Part shown: one piece after another, positions 1-5,943 of the stretch
Position numbering within the stretch: the stretch's first letter is position 1
How the letters are laid out: each line of letters starts with the position of its first letter
Source of the DNA: JANYCG01 sp031418395
GTDB taxonomy: Bacteria; Pseudomonadota; Gammaproteobacteria; Burkholderiales; Burkholderiaceae_C
NCBI GenBank assembly: GCA_031418395.1
Contig: JANOXL010000274.1
Location: 1 to 9,417, forward strand
Direction: 5' to 3'
Length of the DNA: 9,417 nucleotides
The notes under the pieces: generated by a model
The model's input: the letters and a program-made list of their open reading frames with translations, nothing else
Database searches by the model: none
Told to the model about the DNA's origin: nothing
Program-made: the position numbers and the translations under genes

Positions 1-303
1 CATTTGAAGGCAAGGAAGACACCTTTTTGATAGCAAACTATCCATATATTTCGTGACCCAGAGCACGAATTTTTGTATATCGTCGGCTCAAACCTGAGAT
101 CAAACCCAAAATGGGTATGATAAGGCGACGAACTTGAGCCCCGGTGCTTTTCGCCCGGTTTGAACTCGGCAGCCTGATGGCCTTGTAAGAATCAAAGCGG
201 CTGTTCGACTACTGGTCAGACGATGTCAGGACGTACCGAAGACACGGTACCTATCATCCTGATCGTTGGTTTTTTCACTCAATCAAACCCAGGAGCCCGT
301 CCC
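1..303. other. Leader region upstream of the catalase-like gene
   Basis: No gene can be supported here. The first 120 bases are visibly AT-richer than the rest of the window. In frame 3 the first 56 bases read as a short open tail ending in TGA at 54-56, which could be the 3' end of a gene lying to the left. On the minus strand a short frame stays open from about position 88 to the left edge. Neither is long enough to call. Two dyads are visible: a loose one, GGCTCAA (85-91) with TTGAGCC (134-140), and a tight one at 233-250 listed separately. AGGAG at 291-295 serves as the ribosome binding site for the ATG at 304. Confidence 0.5.
233..250. promoter_or_regulatory. Perfect dyad upstream of the catalase-like gene
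   Basis: GTACCG (233-238) is followed by a 6-base spacer and its exact reverse complement CGGTAC (245-250). It lies 54 bases before the ATG at 304, a position compatible with an operator or a leader hairpin. I cannot match it to a known regulator motif, and 6-bp dyads also occur by chance. Confidence 0.2.
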
Positions 304-1317
304 ATGAAAACGCTGACCATTTCCCTTGTTGCCGCCGCCTCGCTACTGTCCTTGAACGCCATGGCGCAAGTCAATCCGGCAGCGCCGGTCGATCCGTCTG
401 CCTTTCTTAATCAGTTCGAGTCCACATTTGGCAAGTTTGAGGGTTACCGGCGCTCTGGCGCGAAAGGTGTTTGTGCCATGGGGGAGTTTGTGGGCTCCGC
501 AGAAGCCCGTGCACTGTCGAGCTCCTCCACCTTTAGCGGCAGGCCCGTGCCGGTCGTGGTGCGGTTCTCGGTCGGCGGCGCCAACCCCAAGGCGCCGGAC
601 AACGCCAAGTCCCAGCGCAACCTCGCGCTTCAGTTCAATCTGCCTGACGGAGAGCAATGGCAGATGGGCAACATTTCAGCGCCGGTGTTTGGTGCATCGT
701 CACCGCAGCAATTCATCGCTCTTTTGGCTTCGCGCCAGCCGGATCCTGCAACCAAACAGGCTGATCCGGCCAAAGTGAAGGCCTTCAACGATGCCAACCC
801 CGACGTGCTGCTGCAGGGCAAACACTTTGCGTCGCAACCGGTGCCTGCCAGTTTTGGCAGCGTCAACTATTGGGGCGTGCATGCGTTTGGTTTTGTCAAC
901 GCCAGCGGGACCAAGCAGTTTGGCAAGTGGATTTTCGAACCCGTGGGGGGCTCGCAGGGGCTGACCGACGAAGAGGCGAAGGCCAAAGGCCCCAGCTTTC
1001 TGTTTGACGATTTGCGCCAGCGCGTGAAAGACGGCAAAGTGGCTTTCAACTTCAATCTGGAGCTGGCGCAACCCGGCGACAAAATAGACAATGCCACCGT
1101 GCCGCTGCCTGAGGGCCGCAAGAAGGTCAACCTGGGCATGTTGAAGGTCACTTCGGTCTCGGAAGATGGCGGTGGCCCGTGCCTCACCATCACCTTCAAC
1201 CCGATGAACATGCCCAAGGGCATCGAGGCCTCTGCTGATCCGATGTTGCCAGCGCGTGCAGCCCCCTACGGTGTTGGATTGGGCAGGCGGTTGACGGAAG
1301 GCGCTAAGCAGCAGTAA
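304..1317 (+). CDS. Periplasmic catalase-family (SrpA-like) haem protein
   Basis: Predicted exported catalase-family peroxidase of 337 residues, close to the usual length of the small SrpA-like group. The reading frame is open back to 223, but the ATG at 304 is chosen. It has AGGAG at 291-295 with 8-base spacing and begins a clear Sec signal peptide (MKTLTISLVAAASLLSLNAMAQ, cleavage near A21/Q22). Family landmarks are the AKG motif at 53-55, the VPVVVRFSVGG strand near residue 80, a LALQF-NLPDGEQW stretch, FGKWIFEPVGG, and the C-terminal ARAAPYGVGLGRR segment. Y322 there is the likely proximal haem ligand. The residue before AKG, normally the distal catalytic histidine in catalases (HAKG), is glycine here (G52, codon 457-459). 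Haem binding is plausible, but ordinary catalase or peroxidase activity is uncertain. The gene sits 78 bp before a HiPIP gene on the same strand, suggesting shared transcription and a possible electron donor. Family call is firm; reaction is not. Confidence 0.85.
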   Translation: MKTLTISLVAAASLLSLNAMAQVNPAAPVDPSAFLNQFESTFGKFEGYRRSGAKGVCAMGEFVGSAEARALSSSSTFSGRPVPVVVRFSVGGANPKAPDNAKSQRNLALQFNLPDGEQWQMGNISAPVFGASSPQQFIALLASRQPDPATKQADPAKVKAFNDANPDVLLQGKHFASQPVPASFGSVNYWGVHAFGFVNASGTKQFGKWIFEPVGGSQGLTDEEAKAKGPSFLFDDLRQRVKDGKVAFNFNLELAQPGDKIDNATVPLPEGRKKVNLGMLKVTSVSEDGGGPCLTITFNPMNMPKGIEASADPMLPARAAPYGVGLGRRLTEGAKQQ

Positions 1318-1395
1318 ACGCAAGCGCACCCTGTTTCACGCACCCTGCCCCAGACGTCCCCGCAAAGATATCCAATTTTTTGAAAGACCACCACC

Positions 1396-1713
1396 ATGAT
1401 GGCCTCCCGCAGAACATTCGTCATCCAGTCGCTGGCTGGCACAGGGGCGCTGGCGGCCCTGTCCATGGCCACTACAGCGCAGGCTCAATCTGCCGTATCA
1501 GACTCAGAACCTCAGGCCATGGCCCTGGGGTACCAATCTGACGGCAGCAAAACTGACCTCAAAAAGTACCCCAATTACGCGGCTGGCCAGAGTTGCTCAG
1601 CCTGTGCCTTGTTTCAGGCCAAAGCGCCGGGCGAACCCGGCAACTGCGGCGTGTTCGCCAACCGCTTGGTCGCCAACAAGGGCTGGTGCAGCGCCTGGAC
1701 AAAAAAGGCTTAG
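1396..1713 (+). CDS. High-potential iron-sulfur protein (HiPIP), Tat-exported
   Basis: Small periplasmic electron carrier holding one [4Fe-4S] cluster cycling between the 3+ and 2+ states. The 105-residue precursor starts with a twin-arginine signal (SRRTFV at residues 4-9, hydrophobic core to about 28, cleavage after AQA30). This fits a protein that folds with its cluster before export. Four cysteines at 67, 70, 84 and 98 follow the HiPIP pattern C-x2-C-x13-C-x13-C. The conserved ALGY motif (Y46) and the C-terminal GWCSAW are also present. Mature length of about 75 residues is typical. A second ATG at 1399 could equally be the start, and the ribosome binding site is weak (GAAAG, 1382-1386). 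In other betaproteobacteria HiPIPs feed reaction centres, oxidases or reductases. Here the upstream catalase-like protein is the obvious candidate partner, by inference from position only. Confidence 0.93.
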   Translation: MMASRRTFVIQSLAGTGALAALSMATTAQAQSAVSDSEPQAMALGYQSDGSKTDLKKYPNYAAGQSCSACALFQAKAPGEPGNCGVFANRLVANKGWCSAWTKKA

Positions 1714-1764
1714 GGAGCCACTTGCCAGACGACGGCACCTCATTTTCAATGACGGTTTGTCGAT

Positions 1765-1852
1765 CACCCATTAGTAAATATTCAGGTTAATTGGTGGGTG
1801 AATTTTTGCACTTGTAGCTACCTGCGAAGCAAGCACAGGCACTTCAGCCTGT
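1765..1852. terminator. Possible terminator hairpins between convergent genes
   Basis: Two stems lie in the 251-bp gap between the HiPIP gene and the convergent lipoprotein gene. CACCCA (1765-1770) pairs with TGGGTG (1795-1800) across a 24-base loop and is followed by a T tract at 1803-1807. ACAGGC (1835-1840) pairs with GCCTGT (1847-1852) across a 6-base loop, followed by only a few T residues. Either could end the HiPIP transcript. Stems are short, so the call is tentative. Confidence 0.25.
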
Positions 1853-1964
1853 TTAACTATGTGGAAAATTTTTCGGGGGTGTTTTGGGCCTCAGCTGCCT
1901 CCAATTGCAACATCACCGACGCGGTTCTCGTTTGGCGAAGCGGCCTGGCCTCCGGGCGGCGTGG

Positions 1965-2642
1965 TCAGGGCAAATTGGCGACCAGGTCGCGTGAGGATTC
2001 CTGAACAATGGTTTTCATGGAAACGTATTCCTCTGCCATGGACTCATGCGAAAACGTTGATTCCTGCGCACCCTCCCAGGCGATCGAGCCGTCCCGGCTG
2101 TCCCATATTTGAAGAAAAAGCCGGATCGTGCTGGTTTTGGTTTCCAGAACCCGGACACCGAAGAACCCAAACCGGCTTTTGGACTCCTGCTTGAACGCGC
2201 CCAACTTGAGTTGTGCGAGGTAGCGCATTCCGGTGGCGCTCGCAACTTTACGCAGCGTGTCAGGGTCGAATATCCCGGCGAGCCGGTAGTCTTCAAACAT
2301 CTGCCGGTATTCGCGCGTCAGCCCATGTCGATTGATCGCGCTCAAGGTCCGGGGAAGCGGCGAGACCCGCAATTCGGGTCGCCCGCTTCTCAACATTTCG
2401 GTGAAGGAAAGCGCCAGCGCCTGTCTGTCCTCTTCCTGTCCGGTGGCGGACGACGGTGTAATCAGGGCGATGCCGCCGTCCCGCAGGTCCTCGGTCTTGA
2501 GGCTGATGGCCAGCACCTGGATCGTCGGGCTGTTTTGCACGGTCGTGGATTCAAGTTTCTGGCTTGCGCAGCCACTCAGCATCAGGACAAGACCCGTCGC
2601 CAACGCGGCCACCATCCGGATGGAATTGGCTGAAATTGACAT
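1965..2642 (-). CDS. Putative outer-membrane lipoprotein of unknown function
   Basis: A 225-residue protein starting with a lipoprotein signal: hydrophobic segment at about 10-22, lipobox LSGC with the acylated cysteine at C25, and alanine at +2, which favours outer-membrane sorting. The frame is open upstream to 2822, but the ATG at 2642 is chosen because it begins the signal peptide and follows a GAGGG ribosome binding site about 10 bases upstream. The mature part opens with a low-complexity linker. It then shows alternating strand/helix character, including YLAQLKLGAF, a TSTIRLFLQIWDSRDGSIAWEG stretch split across strands, and a helical tail ending in LVANLP. That layout recalls the CsgG/TolB-N/LpoB-like alpha-beta fold, but this is only an impression and I do not recognise a named family. 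It is divergent from the AsmA-family gene, so the two may share a control region and an envelope role. Confidence 0.8.
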   Translation of the reverse strand: MSISANSIRMVAALATGLVLMLSGCASQKLESTTVQNSPTIQVLAISLKTEDLRDGGIALITPSSATGQEEDRQALALSFTEMLRSGRPELRVSPLPRTLSAINRHGLTREYRQMFEDYRLAGIFDPDTLRKVASATGMRYLAQLKLGAFKQESKSRFGFFGVRVLETKTSTIRLFLQIWDSRDGSIAWEGAQESTFSHESMAEEYVSMKTIVQESSRDLVANLP

Positions 2643-2909
2643 GATGTGCAAACCCTCGTATGAAAATGTCGGAGAACAATATCTGGTCGGCTGGAACGCA
2701 CCCCCAGCCTCGCGCCCCATGCTCGCCAACTTAACCCAAACCAGGCCGCTGCAATGTTCGTTGCCGCACCCAGCGGAAATTAATTCGCCGATTGATCCGG
2801 TGCGTTGTGTGCGACAGCGCACAGCGCCGACCCAGGTTTGGCTGCATCGTCAACCCAAACGTCAGCCAGAACAGATGATTCAAGTTTGCCCGCCGTCAAA
2901 GCCGTCGTC
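2643..2909. promoter_or_regulatory. Divergent promoter region, lipoprotein / AsmA gene
   Basis: These 267 bases separate two genes pointing away from each other, so promoters for both must lie here unless the AsmA gene starts earlier at TTG 2805. I could not pick convincing -35/-10 pairs in either direction. The only AT-rich patch is around 2776-2786. Confidence 0.35.
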
Positions 2910-4916
2910 ATGCCAGTTGTCAGGGCGTTCAAGTGGCTCGCCACCTTGGTCCTGGCGGTCATCGCGATGGTGATTTTGTTCATCGCGCTGTTTGGCTGGA
3001 ACTGGCTGCGCCCGCCGATCGAGAAATTCGCCCTGAACAAAACCGGGCGTTCACTGGCCATCCAGGGCGACCTGACGCTCAAATTCGCCTGGCCTTTGCC
3101 GCGTTTTCAGGCCAGGGACGTGACCTTCGCCAACCCGGCGTGGGCCAAAGAGCCGTTGATGCTCAATAGCAGGGCGGTCGAGGTCACGCTGGATCTGACC
3201 GCCCTGCTCGCCCGGCGCATCGAGTTTCCGCAGGTCCACCTCGAGCGCCCCGTGGTCATGCTGGAACAAAACCCTGAGGGACGCAAGAGCTGGCTGCTTG
3301 ACCTGAACCAGACGGACGAATCCGCGCGCATCGAAATCGGCTTGCTGAGCCTGGATCAGGGAACACTGGGCTTCGACGATGCTGCGAGCAAAACCCGGCT
3401 GCGCGCCGAACTCAGCACAAGGCAGCCGGACGCAGCCGCATCCGTCTATGGTCTGGATTTCAGTGTGCAAGGGCAATTCAAGGGCCTGCCGGTCAAGGCC
3501 CAGGGCAGCGGCGCGCCGGTGCTGGCTCTGCGTGACGAGACAAGGCCCTATGCATTGAAAATTGACGCCGATCTGGGCCGCACCCACGTGCGGGCTAAAG
3601 GCCAGGTGACCAGCCTGCAAAAGATCTCGGCCCTGGACATGGCCGTCGCACTGCGCGGCGACAACCTCGACCAGCTGTTCCCCCTCATCGGTATCGCCAC
3701 ACCCAGCACGCGCGCCTACGTAACGGATGGCCACCTGGTCCACGCCGGCAACCGCTGGCAATATGACAAATTCAAGGGCCGATTTGGTGACAGCGACATG
3801 GCCGGGTCGATCAAGGTCACGACCGGCGGCCAACGCCCCATGCTGGTGGCGGTCTTGAATTCAAACCTGCTCGACATTGCCGACCTGGGGCCGCTGATTG
3901 GCGCGCGCCCCGGCAATGTGAAAGCAGCCAGGCTGGCAGCGCCTGCCAACACAACCGCCATCCTGGCCACTACGGCCCCGCCCGTGCCCCGTGTAACACC
4001 TGCCCGCGTGCGGGTGTTGCCCGACCTGCCGTTCAATACTGAGCGCTGGGGCAGCCTAGACGCCGACGTCCATTTGCACGCCAAGTCCATCGGCAGGGCC
4101 TCGGATTTGCCGCTGGACAACCTGACAGCGCATATGCTATTGCGTGATTCCGTGTTGACGCTGAACCCGCTGGATTTCGGCCTGGCGGGCGGGCACCTTA
4201 GCGCGGCGATTACGCTGGATGGCAGCAAGAAACCGATCCAGGCGCGCGCCCGCGTGAAGGCGCAAAAACTCCAACTTGCCAAACTGATTCCCGGTGTCAA
4301 ACTCAACCAAGCCAGCATTGGGCAGGTCAACGGCCAGTTTGACCTGAGCGGCGCCGGGAACTCGGTGGGTGCCATGTTGGCCAGCGCCAACGGCCGGGCT
4401 GGCCTGGTCGTCGCGGGTGGCCAGATCAGCCGCTTGATGATGGAAAAGCTCGGCTTGCACCTGTGGGAGATGCTGGCGCTGAGCCTGAGCGGCGACCAGC
4501 TGATCGAGCTGCGTTGCGCCGTGGCGGATTTCGAGGTACGCCAGGGCACCATGCGGCCCAATACCTTGCTGCTGGACACCTCGGTGACCACCATCAGCGG
4601 CACCGGCAGCATCGACCTGGCGCAAGAGCGACTTGACCTGACGCTGAATCAAAGGACAAAAACCACCAGCCCGCTGGCTTTGCGCAGCCCCATCTACATC
4701 CGGGGCAGTTTCGCCAGGCCAGTGGCCGGCGTTGACAAGGGCCGGGCTGCGGTTCGCGCCCTGGGTGCCGTTGCGCTCGGTTTGGTCAACCCGCTGCTGG
4801 CGCTGATCCCCCTGATCGACCCCGGGCCGGGCAAAGACAGCGACTGCGGGCGTTTGCTGGCACCGGGCAAACCCCCAGCCTCGTCCAAAGAAGCAAAAGC
4901 GGCGGCGCAAAAATAA
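2910..4916 (+). CDS. AsmA-family inner-membrane-anchored protein
   Basis: Large AsmA-like protein, 668 residues from the ATG at 2910. Members of this family (AsmA, YhdP, TamB relatives) are anchored in the inner membrane and reach into the periplasm. They are linked to phospholipid transport and outer-membrane homeostasis. One N-terminal membrane segment is clear at about residues 7-30 (FKWLATLVLAVIAMVILFI), followed by the family-typical LRPPIEKFALNKTGR and an LTLKFAWPLPRFQARDV repeat. A long region of alternating beta strands follows, then the AsmA C-terminal region near 470-620 (GQFDLSGAGNS, GRAGLVVAGGQIS, TLLLDTSVTTISGTGSIDL). It ends LIDPGPGKDSDC plus a lysine/alanine-rich tail, as in betaproteobacterial homologues. 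The frame continues upstream to a TTG at 2805. I prefer 2910 because it gives a normal short cytoplasmic lead to the anchor, but neither start has a good ribosome binding site. A likely terminator follows. Confidence 0.88.
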   Translation: MPVVRAFKWLATLVLAVIAMVILFIALFGWNWLRPPIEKFALNKTGRSLAIQGDLTLKFAWPLPRFQARDVTFANPAWAKEPLMLNSRAVEVTLDLTALLARRIEFPQVHLERPVVMLEQNPEGRKSWLLDLNQTDESARIEIGLLSLDQGTLGFDDAASKTRLRAELSTRQPDAAASVYGLDFSVQGQFKGLPVKAQGSGAPVLALRDETRPYALKIDADLGRTHVRAKGQVTSLQKISALDMAVALRGDNLDQLFPLIGIATPSTRAYVTDGHLVHAGNRWQYDKFKGRFGDSDMAGSIKVTTGGQRPMLVAVLNSNLLDIADLGPLIGARPGNVKAARLAAPANTTAILATTAPPVPRVTPARVRVLPDLPFNTERWGSLDADVHLHAKSIGRASDLPLDNLTAHMLLRDSVLTLNPLDFGLAGGHLSAAITLDGSKKPIQARARVKAQKLQLAKLIPGVKLNQASIGQVNGQFDLSGAGNSVGAMLASANGRAGLVVAGGQISRLMMEKLGLHLWEMLALSLSGDQLIELRCAVADFEVRQGTMRPNTLLLDTSVTTISGTGSIDLAQERLDLTLNQRTKTTSPLALRSPIYIRGSFARPVAGVDKGRAAVRALGAVALGLVNPLLALIPLIDPGPGKDSDCGRLLAPGKPPASSKEAKAAAQK

Positions 4917-4956
4917 AACCCGACGGTCAGGAAATTCAGCCGCGTAGGTCGGATTT

Positions 4957-4989
4957 AGCCCAGTGTCCCGAAGACAGGCTGGCGTTTTT
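4957..4989 (+). terminator. Rho-independent terminator after the AsmA gene
   Basis: CCAG-TGTC (4960-4967) pairs with GACA (4973-4976) and CTGG (4979-4982) around a CCGAA loop, with a two-base bulge. An alternative outer pairing is AGCC (4957-4960) with GGCT (4977-4980). The stem is followed by five T residues at 4985-4989. It lies about 40 bases after the AsmA stop codon, the expected place. Confidence 0.5.
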
Positions 4990-5376
4990 GGCTTTAACGT
5001 GACGCTCAACGTGCAATCGACATCCAGGTTACGCGTTTGTGCGCATCAGGCGTGCTGGCTTGGGCTGACTTCCTGCGTCGCCCATGATCGATGTAGCCAC
5101 GGGTGCGCACCCCAGTGCCTCGCAAGCCGGGGTGAGGGGCCAACTTTGGGTTGACGCAGGCCAGATCCGTTTGTAGCGGACTCACTGGCTTATTGCCCAC
5201 GCCTTTAATCTGACCTTGGGCGCTGGGTTTGACCCAGGAGGCTGGCCCTGGCGAACACGGCCTGCCCGCCTCCTACGTGCGCTGTCGCACAGTCGGCCTC
5301 GATCAATCCGTGAATGATCAAAGCTCCTGCCACGGCAACCTGCTGATTGATCGATATGTACGACGAAAGCGCTTCA
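4990..5376. other. Intergenic stretch without a recognisable gene
   Basis: Several short frames are open on both strands (for example plus 5229-5477 and minus 5006-5200 and 5205-5402). None has a ribosome binding site, recognisable motif or normal composition, and they overlap one another. With the decayed reductase fragment further right, this may be eroded former coding sequence, but I recognise nothing specific in it. Confidence 0.4.
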
Positions 5377-5598
5377 ATGACCCACGCCATGCACAGTGCC
5401 AAAGTGATCGGGCCGATTGCTTACACCAAAAGCGATGGGAGAAAAGGGACTATTCCCGTTGGCCCTTGCCTGATTGAGCAGGTTGATGTGGGCATGTTTG
5501 ACATCGTCTGGGGCGCACGCGGGCAAAGCTGTGCCGCGCTGCGGGTTGAAGACGTCAAGGCTGCGGCAGATGTCGGGCATCTCGTGCTCCTGGACTAG
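5377..5598 (+). CDS. Small hypothetical protein, 73 aa
   Basis: Short soluble protein with no signal peptide or membrane segment. I do not recognise a named family. It reads like a real folded domain: a central IGPIAYTKSDGRKGTIPVGP stretch suggests a beta hairpin, followed by CLIEQVD, FDIVWGARGQSCAAL and a C-terminal helix with an LVLLD end. The composition is balanced, unlike the arginine- and proline-rich shadow frames common in GC-rich DNA. The frame is open back to a TTG at 5347 and an ATG at 5356. The ATG at 5377 is chosen because a weak purine-rich site (ACGAAAG) precedes it by a suitable distance and the later sequence looks most protein-like. It stands alone between the AsmA terminator and a pseudogene fragment, so the context does not suggest a role. 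Confidence 0.5.
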   Translation: MTHAMHSAKVIGPIAYTKSDGRKGTIPVGPCLIEQVDVGMFDIVWGARGQSCAALRVEDVKAAADVGHLVLLD

Positions 5599-5656
5599 CT
5601 CCCAGGCTCAGCACGCACTTTTCAGTTCCCTCTAGAAGGCTTCAATTGGTTCCACC

Positions 5657-5884
5657 ATGGCCATGACCACATTTCCTGAAGACACGCCTTTCTCGTCGTG
5701 CAAGGCGGGCGACGGGCAGCTCGCCAGCTGTACCGTCAAGGCGCTCCTCACGCGCAGGTGTGAGCCCGACGCATTGCACACGCTGCTCATGGCCGAGTAC
5801 GAAACCCGGCGCGCCAGCGCCGGTTTGCTGATCACCGAGGCCACCGCCATCAGCCATCAGGGTCAGGGCTACTCCGACGTACCC
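5657..5884 (+). pseudogene. Remnant of an Old Yellow Enzyme-family flavin reductase (NemA-like), N-terminal part only
   Basis: The reading frame 5657-5932 encodes 91 residues. Residues about 14-76 line up without gaps with the N-terminus of NemA-like alkene/N-ethylmaleimide reductases. CKAGDGQLA matches the usual KAGDLQLANR strand. ALLTRR stands where MAPLTR is expected. The best-kept part, LMAEYETRRASAGLLITEA followed by TAISHQGQGYSDVP, is diagnostic of the family. Normal members are about 360 residues, FMN-binding TIM barrels that reduce activated alkenes with NAD(P)H. Here homology stops after P76, so the substrate-binding His/Asn pair, the catalytic tyrosine and most of the FMN site are missing. 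The conserved NRIVMAPLTR strand is also degraded to SCTVKALLTR. No continuation was found in the other two plus frames. A functional flavoenzyme is therefore excluded. The frame is intact, so a short peptide could still be made. Confidence 0.7.
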
Positions 5885-5941
5885 CGCCAGCGAGACCACG
5901 CCATCCTTGGCGTCAACCATCAACACCACTGAAGGACTGAA
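5873..5941 (-). pseudogene. Possible BON-domain fragment abutting the reductase remnant
   Basis: Read on the minus strand, this stretch gives FSPSVVLMVDAKDGVVSLAGYVG, shown here in full only as a pattern: a beta strand, then DAKDGVVSLAGYV. BON domains carry the pattern V-x-V-x-x-x-DGVV-x-L-x-G-x-V. The match stops at about 5876, the base where the opposite-strand reductase similarity also stops. A TGA at 5942-5944 blocks it upstream. BON and PRC-barrel proteins are often neighbours, which makes a relic plausible. With about 20 residues, chance is a real alternative. Confidence 0.25.
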
Positions 5942-5943
5942 TC

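Noticed and set aside
223..303. Longer N-terminus for the catalase-like protein starting at 223
   Set aside because: The ATG at 304 has a good AGGAG site and begins a textbook signal peptide. The extra 27 residues would bury the signal inside the protein.
700..1329. 209-codon minus-strand frame opposite the catalase-like gene
   Set aside because: It is antisense to a clearly conserved gene, has no recognisable motif and has shadow-like composition.
1327..1349. Tandem CGCACCCTG copies before the HiPIP gene
   Set aside because: Only two 9-base copies occur, with no further repeats. This is too little to call a repeat element or binding-site array.
2643..2822. Sixty-residue N-terminal extension of the minus-strand lipoprotein
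   Set aside because: The lipoprotein signal begins at 2642 with a GAGGG site, and the extension would displace the signal from the N-terminus.
4137..5009. 290-codon minus-strand frame opposite the AsmA gene
   Set aside because: It lies mostly inside the AsmA coding region on the other strand and is glutamine/arginine/alanine-rich, typical of GC-rich shadow frames.
5006..5402. Short minus-strand frames in the gap after the AsmA gene
   Set aside because: They have no ribosome binding site and no recognisable domain. They could be relics, but nothing supports a specific call.
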